A program made the translations under genes and the position numbers. From assembly GCF_014773245.1 (NCBI RefSeq), contig NZ_JACWMX010000001.1, forward strand, positions 434,001-498,000: a DNA stretch of 64,000 nt. Direction: 5' to 3'. Under the pieces are notes generated by a model. That model did no database searches. It was not told where the DNA came from and worked only from the letters and a program-made list of their open reading frames with translations. The stretch comes from Mucilaginibacter glaciei (GTDB lineage: Bacteria > Bacteroidota > Bacteroidia > Sphingobacteriales > Sphingobacteriaceae). This document shows, in pieces, positions 1-9,167 of the stretch; the first letter of the stretch is position 1, and each line of letters opens with the position of its first letter.

Positions 1-170
1 GGTACTTCATACTTTTGATTGAAGTTATTGTTGATATCAATAGCATCTTCAGATTTGATCAGGTCGCGGATGTGGCCGTAACTTGATTTTACGGTAAAAT
101 CCTTGCCCAGGTATCCTTCGATGGTTTTGGCTTTCGCCGGTGATTCAACTATGAGTAAATTTTTAGCCAT
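1..170 (-). CDS. topA: DNA topoisomerase I, N-terminal fragment cut by the window edge
   Basis: The first 56 codons are visible, reading [20 protein letters not shown] at the N-terminus. This is the start of the TOPRIM domain of type IA topoisomerases: the [13 protein letters not shown] stretch holds the conserved glutamate, and SYGHIRDL follows at about residues 30-37. The enzyme relaxes negatively supercoiled DNA in the cytoplasm. The rest of the gene lies beyond base 1, so length and the active-site tyrosine cannot be checked. The ATG at 168-170 is the natural start because the TOPRIM motif begins immediately after it. Confidence 0.9.
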   Translation of the reverse strand, partial: MAKNLLIVESPAKAKTIEGYLGKDFTVKSSYGHIRDLIKSEDAIDINNNFNQKYEV

Positions 171-356
171 TTAAGCGGGTTGTTTTTGCAAAGAAAACAT
201 AAAATGCGTTAGAAACGCAAATTGTTTTTGTTAAGGTTGGAAATGTTGAAAACGGTGAGAGGGGTTGGAAAGGGTGTAAAAGTTAAAGAAAAAACGGAAT
301 TGATATTAAACAAGTTGTGAAATTTTAACTATTCAACCGTTTCGACTGCTTAAAAC

Positions 357-1445
357 TTAAATCAAAAAGCCACCACCTAACAAATCGTTTCCTTCATAAA
401 ATACAGCTGATTGCCCGGGCGCGATACCAGAAACCATGTGATCGAACGATACTTTCATATGGTCGCCAATTTGCTGGATTTTACTTTCGGTACCGGCATC
501 TTTATAGCGTATTTTTGTCACGGCTTCTAAAGGCTCTCGGATGTTATCATACTTAACCAAGTTAAGATTGCGTACCCAGGCTTCTTTCTTTTCCAGCTCT
601 TCAATTGTACCCAATACGACGGTATTGTTTTCGGGCTGAATTTTAGTTACAAACATAGGTTTGCCCAAAGCAATACCTAAGCCCTTACGCTGGCCTATGG
701 TATAATAAGGATAACCTAAATGCTTGCCTACAACGGTACCATCGGTCAGTACAAAATTACCGGGGCCTACACGTTCGTCCAGGTCTTCCACTTTATGCCT
801 TAAAAAAGCGCGGTAGTCGTTATCAGGGACAAAGCAAATTTCGTAGCTTTCGCTTTTACCCGCTAATTCCAGCTGGCCCATATCAACAGCCATCTGCCTG
901 ATATCAGGTTTAGAAAAGCTGCCTAACGGGAATTTTGTACGCGCCAGGTTTTCCTGCGATACACCCCATAAAACGTATGACTGATCTTTATTTTCGTCTT
1001 TACCTTTTGATATTACGTAACGACCGCTATCCTGCAAACGGATGTTGGCGTAATGGCCGGTGGCAATAAATTCGCAATCCAGTTTATCGGCACGTTTTAA
1101 AAGTGCTTCCCATTTAATGTGTGTATTGCATAGCACGCAAGGGTTAGGGGTACGGCCTGCCAGATATTCATCAACAAAGTTGTCGATTACAAAATCTCCA
1201 AACTCGTTACGGATATCCAGTATATAGTGCGGGAAACCGTAACCAACGGCTAAAGCACGGGCATCATTAATGCTATCCAGGCTGCAACAGCCGGTTTCTT
1301 TTGAACTACCGCCGCTGGCGGCATAGTCCCAGGTTTTCATAGTAAGCCCGATAACCTCGTAGCCCTGCTCGTGCAGCATTACTGCCGCCACCGAACTATC
1401 TACCCCGCCGCTCATCGCTACTAAAATCCTGCCGTGCTTACTCAT
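357..1445 (-). CDS. mnmA: tRNA-specific 2-thiouridylase MnmA
   Basis: This enzyme puts sulfur on C2 of the wobble uridine of Lys, Glu and Gln tRNAs, using ATP and a persulfide relay. At 362 residues it has the family's usual length. Visible are the PP-loop SGGVDSS at residues 12-18, the catalytic Cys103 in NPCVLCN and the second catalytic Cys204 in YEICF, so both relay cysteines are present. The start at 1445 places the PP-loop at the normal distance from the N-terminus. It stands alone on the minus strand, with about 190 bp to topA and 140 bp to the next gene. It consumes sulfur but is not obviously linked to the sulfate operon downstream. Confidence 0.95.
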   Translation of the reverse strand: MSKHGRILVAMSGGVDSSVAAVMLHEQGYEVIGLTMKTWDYAASGGSSKETGCCSLDSINDARALAVGYGFPHYILDIRNEFGDFVIDNFVDEYLAGRTPNPCVLCNTHIKWEALLKRADKLDCEFIATGHYANIRLQDSGRYVISKGKDENKDQSYVLWGVSQENLARTKFPLGSFSKPDIRQMAVDMGQLELAGKSESYEICFVPDNDYRAFLRHKVEDLDERVGPGNFVLTDGTVVGKHLGYPYYTIGQRKGLGIALGKPMFVTKIQPENNTVVLGTIEELEKKEAWVRNLNLVKYDNIREPLEAVTKIRYKDAGTESKIQQIGDHMKVSFDHMVSGIAPGQSAVFYEGNDLLGGGFLI

Positions 1446-1586
1446 ATTGGGCGCAAAGATACAGGTTTACAGCGGATTTTGCTCGGGGTGTAGGTCAGTG
1501 GAGGGTAAAATGGTAGGGAGAGGGAATATCGAATAATGAAATGTTGGATATCAATGATGAGGTTTTAAACAGGATAACAATCCCTA

Positions 1587-2258
1587 TCAATATTTGTCAA
1601 ATATGGGTTGGTCTCTCGGTGTCCACAAACAGGCGCGTTGGCCACAGGCTTTTAATGCGTTATTTGCCCACGTATTGCAGGTGTAAAAGAGGTTGTAGCG
1701 GCGCGTGGCCTCGTAAAAAGCATCACTGTCGTCATAGTTGGCGTTTGTATTGATTTTGATGACGTTACCGGCGGCATTCGTTTGGAAACTATTTTGGATA
1801 TAGGCTACCAAACGCGTGTATTGCTCAGTACTTAGCTTTACGCGCTTGCATGATGCGTTTTCCTTTAAACCCTTATAAAAAGTGGCATGCATGGCAGAAG
1901 TGCTTAGCGCGAACGCAGCCTTAAAAGCTACACTAAACCTTAACTGAGCCCAGGTTGGTGTACTTAGATAAAAAACCTTATCGCCCCAGCCAAAGGCTAT
2001 CCATTTGGCGGTAGTATCCTTACCCTTAGTATTCTCAAATTTTACCTGTTTGCTCCAATCTAGCTGTGCAGAACGTAGCGGCACTACCAAATCCGTATGT
2101 ACACCATTGGTTAGGATATAAATGTCAATGGTTTTGTCGGTAACCTTTTCGGCAGGTACGCCTATCTTGGGGATAAGAAATGCCGCTAGCAGGTAAAGTA
2201 CCACAAAGGCGACAAGACCAAGCAAAATATGCAACAGAACTTTATAGGATTTTTTCAC
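1587..2258 (-). CDS. DUF2459/TIGR02117 family protein
   Basis: A 223-residue protein with one N-terminal membrane segment (about residues 7-30) and an extracytoplasmic domain. The domain begins with DIYILTNGVHTDLVVP at about residues 44-60, and contains AFGWGDKVFY and a C-terminal YNTCN-like block (FYTCNTWANNALKACG). These are landmarks of the TIGR02117/DUF2459 family, whose biochemical role is unknown. The conserved His, Trp-Gly and Cys-Asn-Thr-Trp positions look like those of NlpC/P60-like folds, but that is only an impression. It is monocistronic, between mnmA and proBA. Confidence 0.75.
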   Translation of the reverse strand: MKKSYKVLLHILLGLVAFVVLYLLAAFLIPKIGVPAEKVTDKTIDIYILTNGVHTDLVVPLRSAQLDWSKQVKFENTKGKDTTAKWIAFGWGDKVFYLSTPTWAQLRFSVAFKAAFALSTSAMHATFYKGLKENASCKRVKLSTEQYTRLVAYIQNSFQTNAAGNVIKINTNANYDDSDAFYEATRRYNLFYTCNTWANNALKACGQRACLWTPRDQPIFDKY

Positions 2259-2324
2259 GTGGTTGGGTTTATCTAACTTAATAGTAGTTTAGTATAAAAA
2301 GTAACCCTAAGCCATAAAATATAT

Positions 2325-3572
2325 TTACCCTTTCCTCACTTGCCCATTCCCTTTTACTATCCATTTATAGCTCGTCAGTTCTTCCAACCCCATAGGCCCG
2401 CGGGCGTGCAGTTTTTGGGTGCTGATACCTATCTCGGCTCCTAAGCCAAATTGCGCGCCGTCTGTAAATGCGGTGGAGGCGTTCACATAAACTGCGGCGG
2501 CGTCTACCCGGTTTAAAAAGGTTTCGATATTGAGATCATCTTCAGAGATGATGGCCTCGCTATGATTAGAACTGTTTATGGCGATATGATCTAATGCTTC
2601 TTCTAAATTATCTACGGTTTTAACCGCCATCTTCATCGCCAAAAACTCCGTACCGAAATGTTCGGGCTGTGCCTCGTGTAAAAATTCAATGGGGTAGAAG
2701 CCCTCCAATACATCATAAGCGGCCTTATCAGCATACAGTATTACATGCTTTTGACCAAGCGGCTCGACAATGTGTAGCAGGTCGCCCAAGCGTTTGCTGT
2801 TAATGATGAAGCAATCGAGCGCGTTGCATACACTCACCCGGCGGGTTTTGGCGTTATCAATAATGGCAGTGGCTTTTTCCAGGTCGCCTGTTTCATCAAA
2901 GTAGGTATGTACAATGCCTGCTCCGGTTTCAATAACTGGTACTTTACTATTATCCCGCACGTAGTTGATCAAGCCCTGGCTGCCCCGGGGGATCAGCACA
3001 TCTACATAACCAACCGCATGGAGTAAAGCCTCAGTAGCTTCCCGCTCTACAGGCAGCAGGATAGTTACATTTACGTCGATATTATTCGCAATCAATACCT
3101 GATGAATAACCTTCATAGTAGCCCTGTTAGAGAAATCGGCATCGCTGCCACCTTTTAATACACTGATGTTACCCGTTTTAAAACATAAACTAAATACATC
3201 AAAGGTAACGTTCGGCCTGGCCTCGTAAATTACACCTACAACGCCCAGAGGAACGCGTACTTTCTTTATCTGTAATCCGTTAGGTAATTTTTTATCCGAT
3301 AATACGGCACCCAGCGGATTTGTTAACCCCGCCACGTTCTCCATATCGGCGGCAATGGCTTTGATCCGGTCGGCAGTGAGCGTAAGGCGGTCATATTTAG
3401 GGTCTGCCGGATCCATACGTTCCAGGTCCTTTTTATTTTCCTGCAACAGATAGTCTGTTTGTTCAACGGTCGCTTTAGCTACCTCGAGCAGTATTTGATC
3501 TATCACGGTAGTAGCAATAGACTTGCCGCGTGCCGCCTTTATCGCATTTTCAAAATATTGGTTGTACGCCAT
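2325..3572 (-). CDS. proA: Glutamate-5-semialdehyde dehydrogenase (gamma-glutamyl phosphate reductase)
   Basis: This is the second step of proline synthesis: NADPH-dependent reduction of gamma-glutamyl phosphate to glutamate 5-semialdehyde. It has 415 residues, normal for ProA. It shows the aldehyde-dehydrogenase fold signatures [17 protein letters not shown] (about residues 107-123) and LKGGSDA, and the catalytic Cys249 in VCNALD. The gene starts one base after the proB stop, so the two are translated from one message with proB first. About 66 bp separate its end from the preceding TIGR02117 gene, and I saw no strong terminator there. Confidence 0.95.
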   Translation of the reverse strand: MAYNQYFENAIKAARGKSIATTVIDQILLEVAKATVEQTDYLLQENKKDLERMDPADPKYDRLTLTADRIKAIAADMENVAGLTNPLGAVLSDKKLPNGLQIKKVRVPLGVVGVIYEARPNVTFDVFSLCFKTGNISVLKGGSDADFSNRATMKVIHQVLIANNIDVNVTILLPVEREATEALLHAVGYVDVLIPRGSQGLINYVRDNSKVPVIETGAGIVHTYFDETGDLEKATAIIDNAKTRRVSVCNALDCFIINSKRLGDLLHIVEPLGQKHVILYADKAAYDVLEGFYPIEFLHEAQPEHFGTEFLAMKMAVKTVDNLEEALDHIAINSSNHSEAIISEDDLNIETFLNRVDAAAVYVNASTAFTDGAQFGLGAEIGISTQKLHARGPMGLEELTSYKWIVKGNGQVRKG

Positions 3573-3573
3573 C

Positions 3574-4653
3574 TTATCCCTGTAAGTAAAGGTAATCGTA
3601 ATGTACTAATGGCCGCTGGTTTTTTTGACCAGCCCATTCGTGCGCCTTATCTGAACCATACTCCGCAAGGCCGAGGCCTATCAATTTATTGTGCTCATCT
3701 ACAATTTTAATGATTTCGCCCTTTTTAAAATCAGCTACTACCGCAATTAAACCAACCGGCAATAAGCTGGAAGCTTTGTTGGACATCAAAGCAGATTTTG
3801 CACCATCATTAACCTGCACTGCACCCGTTGCGGCAGTTTCTGAATGTGCTATCCATTTCTTTTTACCGGACGCCTTTTTGTTGGGAACAAAACGGGTATG
3901 GTTTACTTTACCTTCTAATAGGTCCGTCAGCACATTGTCCTTTGTTCCGTTAGCAATGTGTACAGCTATGCCCAATTTGGCCGTTTTTTGGGCGATTGTC
4001 GATTTCGTGATCATCCCTCCACGGCCAAATTGCGAGCGGCCCGAACTAACAAAGGACGAAAAGTCGATCCCAGCTTCGGTAACCTCGTTGATTATAGCAG
4101 ATTCGGCAAGTTTAGGATCGCCATCGTAAATACCGTCTACATTAGTTAATACGATCAATGCCTGCGCGTTGAGCATAGCGGCGATTAAGCCGGCCAATTC
4201 ATCATTGTCGGTAAACATTAATTCGGTTACCGATACCACATCATTCTCGTTGATAACCGGGATAACCTGGTGCTGCAGCAAGATCTCTAAACAGTTTTTC
4301 ATGTTGAGGTAGTGCAGCCTGTCGCGAAAATCTTCTTTAGTGACCAAAACCTGCGAGCAAAGGATCTCGAAATGTTCGAACAGGTGGGAGTAGGTGTTGA
4401 TCAGTTTAACCTGCCCGATAGATGCGAGCAACTGACGGGTGGCAACTGCATCATATTTATCGGTAACAGTTATCAAACTCCGGCCGGATGCTACCGCGCC
4501 CGACGATACCAGGATCACTTCCTGACCCGATTTTTTGATGGCGGCTATTTGGTTCACCAGGTGTTCAATACGTTCCACATCAGGTAAGCCATTGCGTTGT
4601 GTAATAACGTTTGAGCCTATTTTAATAATGATGCGCCGGTAGTTAAAAGCCAT
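3574..4653 (-). CDS. proB: Glutamate 5-kinase
   Basis: This is the first, feedback-controlled step of proline synthesis: phosphorylation of glutamate. The amino-acid-kinase domain begins with [11 protein letters not shown] at about residues 8-18 and carries [11 protein letters not shown] (about 48-58) and INENDVVS (about 134-141). A C-terminal PUA domain occupies roughly residues 280-359 ([19 protein letters not shown]). The length of 359 fits the PUA-containing form. The start at 4653 puts the phosphate-binding lysine at the normal position. It is followed immediately by proA. It diverges from the TonB receptor unit, the two starts being separated by about 180 bp of AT-rich DNA. Confidence 0.95.
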   Translation of the reverse strand: MAFNYRRIIIKIGSNVITQRNGLPDVERIEHLVNQIAAIKKSGQEVILVSSGAVASGRSLITVTDKYDAVATRQLLASIGQVKLINTYSHLFEHFEILCSQVLVTKEDFRDRLHYLNMKNCLEILLQHQVIPVINENDVVSVTELMFTDNDELAGLIAAMLNAQALIVLTNVDGIYDGDPKLAESAIINEVTEAGIDFSSFVSSGRSQFGRGGMITKSTIAQKTAKLGIAVHIANGTKDNVLTDLLEGKVNHTRFVPNKKASGKKKWIAHSETAATGAVQVNDGAKSALMSNKASSLLPVGLIAVVADFKKGEIIKIVDEHNKLIGLGLAEYGSDKAHEWAGQKNQRPLVHYDYLYLQG

Positions 4654-4772
4654 TTAATATGTATCAGAGTGGTTGTCAATATTACTGATTTATAGCTGAA
4701 AAGTGGCTTTTTTTGATATTATTTTCAAAATAACATCAAATTTATTTGGAGGCTATAAAAGTTTTTATATTT

Positions 4773-4807
4773 TTGTCTACCTATTCTATAGACAATGTAT
4801 TATTTAA
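4773..4807 (+). promoter_or_regulatory. Promoter-proximal box of the TonB receptor unit, shared with the sulfate operon
   Basis: An inverted repeat TTGTCTA (4773-4779), nine-base spacer, TAGACAA (4789-4795) lies just upstream of a TATTATTT -7-like box (4798-4805). The 32 bases from 4776 align without gaps to 16651-16620 (minus strand) upstream of the sulfite reductase leader. TCTAC, ATTC and ATGTAT fall at the same offsets in both. I infer a common sulfur-related regulator site; the regulator is not identified. A -33 candidate TTTTTG lies at 4770-4775. Confidence 0.5.
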
Positions 4808-4836
4808 AGATTTTTTCAGTAGTTAAAACGTTACGA

Positions 4837-4869
4837 ATGCAGGGCTCACCTGCATGCTGTTGTTGCTAA
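4837..4869 (+). CDS. Polycysteine leader peptide (10 aa)
   Basis: A ten-codon frame, ATG at 4837 and TAA at 4867-4869, encodes MQGSPACCCC: four consecutive Cys codons (TGC TGT TGT TGC) right before the stop. It lies about 30 bp after the -7-like box and 59 bp before the receptor start. A run of codons for one amino acid at the end of a tiny 5' frame is the hallmark of ribosome-stalling leader peptides. The start codon is inside a perfect seven-base-pair hairpin (4837-4843 with 4849-4855). A weaker GTTGC/GCAAC hairpin (4862-4866 with 4880-4884) is followed by a T-rich tract. I do not see a strong terminator, so the mechanism could be translational. It is too short to be scored by gene finders. 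Confidence 0.6.
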   Translation: MQGSPACCCC

Positions 4870-4928
4870 GTTTCACTCTGCAACTGTCTTTAATATTTTC
4901 TAAATATCTCTTCTTTCAATCTCATTAT

Positions 4929-7877
4929 ATGAAATTTTCTACAAAATTTTTTAAGTTCCTTGTGTTCTTTTTAATCCTGCTACCTGGTTTTAGTTTTGCC
5001 CAACTTAATGGCAGTTATATATTAAGCGGCAAAGTAAATGATGAACACAGCGCGCCACTAATAGGTACAACCGTTACCATAAAGAATACAACAAACAGCA
5101 CTGCTACAGATAGCACGGGAAAATTTTCCTTAACCACCAGTGCCAAATTACCCTTCACCCTGGTATTTAGCGCGGTAGGCTTTCAGCCGCAAGAGTTTTA
5201 TATCAAAAATGCAAATAGTGCTGTTAACGTACAACTTACATCACAGTCTTTATTGATCAATGAAGTGGTTGTTACCGCATCCCGCCGGGAAGAGAAGCTT
5301 TTAAGATCGCCGGTGGCTATTGAGAAACTGAGCATAAATGCGCTTAAACAATCGCCGGGCCCAAGTTTTTATGACGCGCTTGAAAACGTTAAGGGGGTGC
5401 AAATGACCACCACCAGCATCACTTTAAAAGTGCCTAATACCCGTGGCTTCAATAGCCCCAATAATTTTAGATTTATGCAACTTGCTGACGGTGTCGACAT
5501 GCAGTCGGCAACATTAGGTGTGCCGCTGGGTAATGCCATTGGGCCAACAGAATTAGACATTGCCAGTATTGAAATAACACCGGGCGCAGCAGCTGCCCTA
5601 TATGGAACAAATGCGATTAACGGCTTATCCAACTTATTTACGAAAGACCCATTTAAATATCAGGGCTTGAGCGCTTACCATCGCACAGGTATTAACCATG
5701 TAGATGGGATAGGAATTAGCCCAAGCGCGTTGACCGAAACAGCGGTGCGCTATGCTAAAGCGTTTAACGATAAATTTGCTTTTAAGATCAACGCCAGCTA
5801 CCTGGAGGGCAAAGACTGGCAATCAAATACCCGCATAGATCAAAACCCGACGAATTTGAAAACGGCCAACCCGGCTTATCCTGAACTGACGGGAATTAGT
5901 AATGCCGCTTACGATGGTTGGAACAAATATGGTGATGATGCACTCGCCGGAAGTAACACGGTTTCTATAAAAGGGATTGTGGTTGACGGTGTAGCCCGCC
6001 CTAATCTGACTGTAGCGCGTACCGGTTATAATGAGGTTGACCTGGTTAACCCTAAAGTGACCAACCTGAAACTCGACGGTACGCTGGCCTACAAGCTTTC
6101 GCCAACCACTACCTTGTCTTACACCTACAGATATGGTAAGCTGGACGGTGTTTTTCAAAGAGGGAACAAGATTTCGCTTAACGGAGCATCAGTGCAAAAC
6201 CACAAGGTGGAACTGAAGGGCAAAGATTTCCTGATCAGAGGATATGAATCTATTGAAAATACAGGTAACTCATTCAACGTAAAACCCCTGGCTGATAATC
6301 TGGATCTGAACCATGCCAGCAACTCGGCATGGGGTACTACTTATAAAAACGCGCTTACCGCCTTTGCCAATGCCAATGGCGGCTTAAAATCAACAAACCT
6401 GGCGGCTGCCGAGCAAGCCGCCCGTGCCGCTGCTGATGCCGGCAGGGTAGAGCCGGGCACGCCTGCGTTTGATGCGTTGCGAAAAACGATCATCGGTATC
6501 AACAACTGGGATATCAAGTCGAGCCTGATACCTAATGCGCCGGTTACCGGTGGCGCGGCATTAGTGCAAAAAAGCCATTTATTTAATGGTGAGGCCCAGT
6601 GGGACCTGACAAGTAAAGTGAAATTTGCAGACGTGCTTGTAGGGGCCGATATCCGCGTTTATCAGATCATTCCGGATGGGAATAATTTTGTTGACTTTAC
6701 CCGATCTATAGCTGACCGTAATACGCCCTTAGCCGATGGTAGCTTTGGCGAGAACGTAGTTTATAAAAAGTATGGCGCTTTTACCCAGGTAACTAAAACT
6801 TTCTTTGATGAGAAGCTAAAGCTATTTGGATCCGTACGCTGGGATTATAACCCTTACTTCGATCCTAAATTTACACCTCGTTTAGCGGCAGTTTACTCGC
6901 CTTCACCTAATCATAATTTCAGGTTCACGTTCCAGAACGGCTATCGTTTCCCCTCATTGTTTGAAGCATTGTCTTATGTAAACAATGGCCGGGTTAAACG
7001 AGTGGGAAGTTTGGATTTTATTAATGATGGTTTGGGTTATTTGAACAATAGTTACACCCAACAATCGGTTACCGCATTTAATAATGCTGTAAAGGCAGCA
7101 TCGACCACCGGCGATGATGCTACGGCTTTAGCTAACCGCCAGTTATTGCAGGTGGCCGATCTGCCGAAGGCGCGCCCCGAGCAGATCACTTCGTACGAAG
7201 TAGGGTATAAGGGAATCTTTTTCGATAACAAGATATTTTTAGACGTAGATGCTTATGCCAACCGCTACGATGGATTTTTAGGGCAGGTGCAGGTATTTGT
7301 GCCGAATGGCACTAACGTGGGCACAGATGCGGCCGTTTTGGCCATGCTGGATATTAACCGCGACCCTACAACGGCAACCTCAACTAATGCTGCCAGCGCA
7401 GGGCAAAGCCGATACCGCGTGTACACTAATGCCAAAAACATATATAACAACTACGGGTCATCTGCCGGGTTGACCTATAATTTTTATAAACGCTATACCG
7501 TTTCTGGTAACGTGAGTTTTAACAAGTTAAAGGCGCAGCAAACGTCGGATATATTTGTAACCGGTTTCAACACGCCGGAATGGTCGGGTAACTTTTCATT
7601 CGGTAACCGCGAAGTGGCAAAGAACTTTGGGTTTAATATCGTTTATAAATGGCAGCAATCTTACCTGTGGGAAAGCCCCTTAGTGACCGGAAGAGTTGAT
7701 GCCATCCATACGTTTGATGCCCAGGTAACTTACCGCGTACCGGTTTACTATGCCACATTCAAGATAGGTGCTACAGACATTTTTAATAAAAGATATATCC
7801 AGTACGCCGGCGGGCCTACTATTGGTGGCTTGTACTATGCATCCGTTACGCTTGACGGATTGCTGAGTGGCAAGTAA
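4929..7877 (+). CDS. TonB-dependent outer-membrane receptor, candidate sulfur-source importer
   Basis: About 982 residues from the ATG at 4929. This start is chosen because it begins a clean signal peptide (MKFSTKFFKFLVFF...FSFAQ). An upstream ATG at 4854 in the same frame would add 25 unlikely residues and overlap the polycysteine leader. Order of domains: signal peptide 1-25, carboxypeptidase-regulatory-like domain about 30-115 (LSGKVNDEHSAPLIGTTV), plug about 130-250 with EVVVTASRREEKLLRSPVAIEKL, then a 22-strand barrel. No SusD partner follows, so this is a classical receptor rather than a SusC. The substrate is not visible from the protein. The Cys-rich leader and the box shared with the sulfate operon suggest uptake of a sulfur compound (inference). 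The protein ends a few residues after the last strand instead of on the usual aromatic residue. Confidence 0.85.
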   Translation: MKFSTKFFKFLVFFLILLPGFSFAQLNGSYILSGKVNDEHSAPLIGTTVTIKNTTNSTATDSTGKFSLTTSAKLPFTLVFSAVGFQPQEFYIKNANSAVNVQLTSQSLLINEVVVTASRREEKLLRSPVAIEKLSINALKQSPGPSFYDALENVKGVQMTTTSITLKVPNTRGFNSPNNFRFMQLADGVDMQSATLGVPLGNAIGPTELDIASIEITPGAAAALYGTNAINGLSNLFTKDPFKYQGLSAYHRTGINHVDGIGISPSALTETAVRYAKAFNDKFAFKINASYLEGKDWQSNTRIDQNPTNLKTANPAYPELTGISNAAYDGWNKYGDDALAGSNTVSIKGIVVDGVARPNLTVARTGYNEVDLVNPKVTNLKLDGTLAYKLSPTTTLSYTYRYGKLDGVFQRGNKISLNGASVQNHKVELKGKDFLIRGYESIENTGNSFNVKPLADNLDLNHASNSAWGTTYKNALTAFANANGGLKSTNLAAAEQAARAAADAGRVEPGTPAFDALRKTIIGINNWDIKSSLIPNAPVTGGAALVQKSHLFNGEAQWDLTSKVKFADVLVGADIRVYQIIPDGNNFVDFTRSIADRNTPLADGSFGENVVYKKYGAFTQVTKTFFDEKLKLFGSVRWDYNPYFDPKFTPRLAAVYSPSPNHNFRFTFQNGYRFPSLFEALSYVNNGRVKRVGSLDFINDGLGYLNNSYTQQSVTAFNNAVKAASTTGDDATALANRQLLQVADLPKARPEQITSYEVGYKGIFFDNKIFLDVDAYANRYDGFLGQVQVFVPNGTNVGTDAAVLAMLDINRDPTTATSTNAASAGQSRYRVYTNAKNIYNNYGSSAGLTYNFYKRYTVSGNVSFNKLKAQQTSDIFVTGFNTPEWSGNFSFGNREVAKNFGFNIVYKWQQSYLWESPLVTGRVDAIHTFDAQVTYRVPVYYATFKIGATDIFNKRYIQYAGGPTIGGLYYASVTLDGLLSGK

Positions 7878-7913
7878 AGGGTCCTATTTGTTTTTTAGGT
7901 AATTTAGTTTTTG

Positions 7914-7947
7914 AAAAAGCGGGCGGGCGAGCTGCCCGCTTTTTTTT
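7914..7947. terminator. Bidirectional intrinsic terminator
   Basis: A perfect stem AAAAAGCGGGC (7914-7924) pairs with GCCCGCTTTTT (7934-7944), followed by further T residues. The A tract on the left serves as the T tract for the opposite strand. It sits between the convergent receptor gene and the minus-strand gene ending at 7950. Confidence 0.85.
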
Positions 7948-7949
7948 GT

Positions 7950-8999
7950 TTACCAACTATCGACCTTGCTTGGAACGCTGATAGGTTTTGCTTCAACTAT
8001 TTCTTTCAATCGTATTATCGAGCCATTTCTATGGTCTATTTTCATCAGGAAAGTTGCATCGTCACCGCCGCTGGTTATCAATGCGCCCAACACGCCAAAC
8101 ATTGAACTTGCTATCATAGTGCCGGCACCGGCAGACACCCTGGCCTTCCCGGTGAAAGTGAAATCATTATTGCTGTTTTTTTGAAGCGGGTAAAATCCAT
8201 AGGATGTAACGATGTACGGTTCACCTTTGTAAACCACTGCGTAGCTTTTGTTTAACTTCACTTCCTTAAGTTTTCCGTTCTCATCTAAAGCTTTTACATT
8301 GCCGGGGTATAAGTATGCTCCTGACACGGTTAAGTCTTTATCCGCTTTCTGATCTTTAAAAGATTTATAGGTAAGATATAGTCCGTCAGTATAAGTTTTT
8401 GTGTTGTAGAGTTTTATGGATTTTTTTTCAATGCTATCTATATGAACGACATCGCTGTAACTGTATGTCAATTCATTAACCGTGTTTTTAGTTAAATGAG
8501 ATTGGATGAATCCGGCTAAAGTGTCGCTACCTTTTTTTAACAGAGGATTGGTAACATCAATGGACGACCGCAGTTGAAATAAGGTATCGATAGCTCCAAT
8601 TAGTTTAAATTGATCGTTGATTTGAGAATACAGATCGGCCTGAAAAGCAAGGTAACCGCTCTCAGACATACCCGCCGTTAATTCTGCAAAGTTAAATTGC
8701 CGTAAGTGAAGTAATAATTTACCGCTCCCGGCATCGCTATCAACGGCTGAGTAAAAAATGGACGAAAGTATATTTTCTAAAGGTTGCTTGGTCACCACTA
8801 CCGCGCGTCTGTTAAATGCCCCTGTCTGCACAAAGCCGAGAGTAGTATCCGTTCGTGAATCAATCAGTTTAATGGAATTATATAAGCTGTTTTTTGTCTT
8901 AGTTTTAGCCAGGCTGGGTTCAAAATAGGCTTTGTGCTGAGCACTTAATTTTGTGGCAGTAACTAAAACAAGAATAGCAACGACGAGAATTTGTCTCAT
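7950..8999 (-). CDS. Secreted protein of unknown function
   Basis: A 349-residue protein that I do not recognise. It has a cleavable signal peptide (MRQILVVAILVLVTATKLSAQ) and is therefore periplasmic or surface-exposed. Features include a region rich in short beta strands (KLLLHLRQFNFAEL, LAFQADLYSQIND), a GxxYLYPGNVKALDENGKL block near residue 230 and a Gly/Ala-rich hydrophobic stretch at about residues 292-312 (SAGAGTMIASSMFGVLGALI) that may be a membrane-associating helix. It is followed by the convergent terminator at 7914-7947. Its start lies about 170 bp from the end of cysN, with no sign that it belongs to the sulfur operon. Confidence 0.7.
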   Translation of the reverse strand: MRQILVVAILVLVTATKLSAQHKAYFEPSLAKTKTKNSLYNSIKLIDSRTDTTLGFVQTGAFNRRAVVVTKQPLENILSSIFYSAVDSDAGSGKLLLHLRQFNFAELTAGMSESGYLAFQADLYSQINDQFKLIGAIDTLFQLRSSIDVTNPLLKKGSDTLAGFIQSHLTKNTVNELTYSYSDVVHIDSIEKKSIKLYNTKTYTDGLYLTYKSFKDQKADKDLTVSGAYLYPGNVKALDENGKLKEVKLNKSYAVVYKGEPYIVTSYGFYPLQKNSNNDFTFTGKARVSAGAGTMIASSMFGVLGALITSGGDDATFLMKIDHRNGSIIRLKEIVEAKPISVPSKVDSW

Positions 9000-9167
9000 T
9001 TAATTGTGATAAAGGACTAAAATATAAATTTACCATTAAAAGTCGATTGCCGCAGCCGTGTTTATAATTAGGACAGTGAATTATACGAATACAAAAAAAA
9101 CCCGCACGATTATTCATTGGCAGGTTTGCTTGGGTTAGGGGCTATTTAGTTAGTTGAATTTTTAAGG

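Noticed and set aside
4854..4928. A 25-residue longer N-terminus for the TonB receptor
   Set aside because: The ATG at 4929 begins a standard signal peptide. The upstream extension would place a second hydrophobic segment in front and overlap the Cys leader in another frame.
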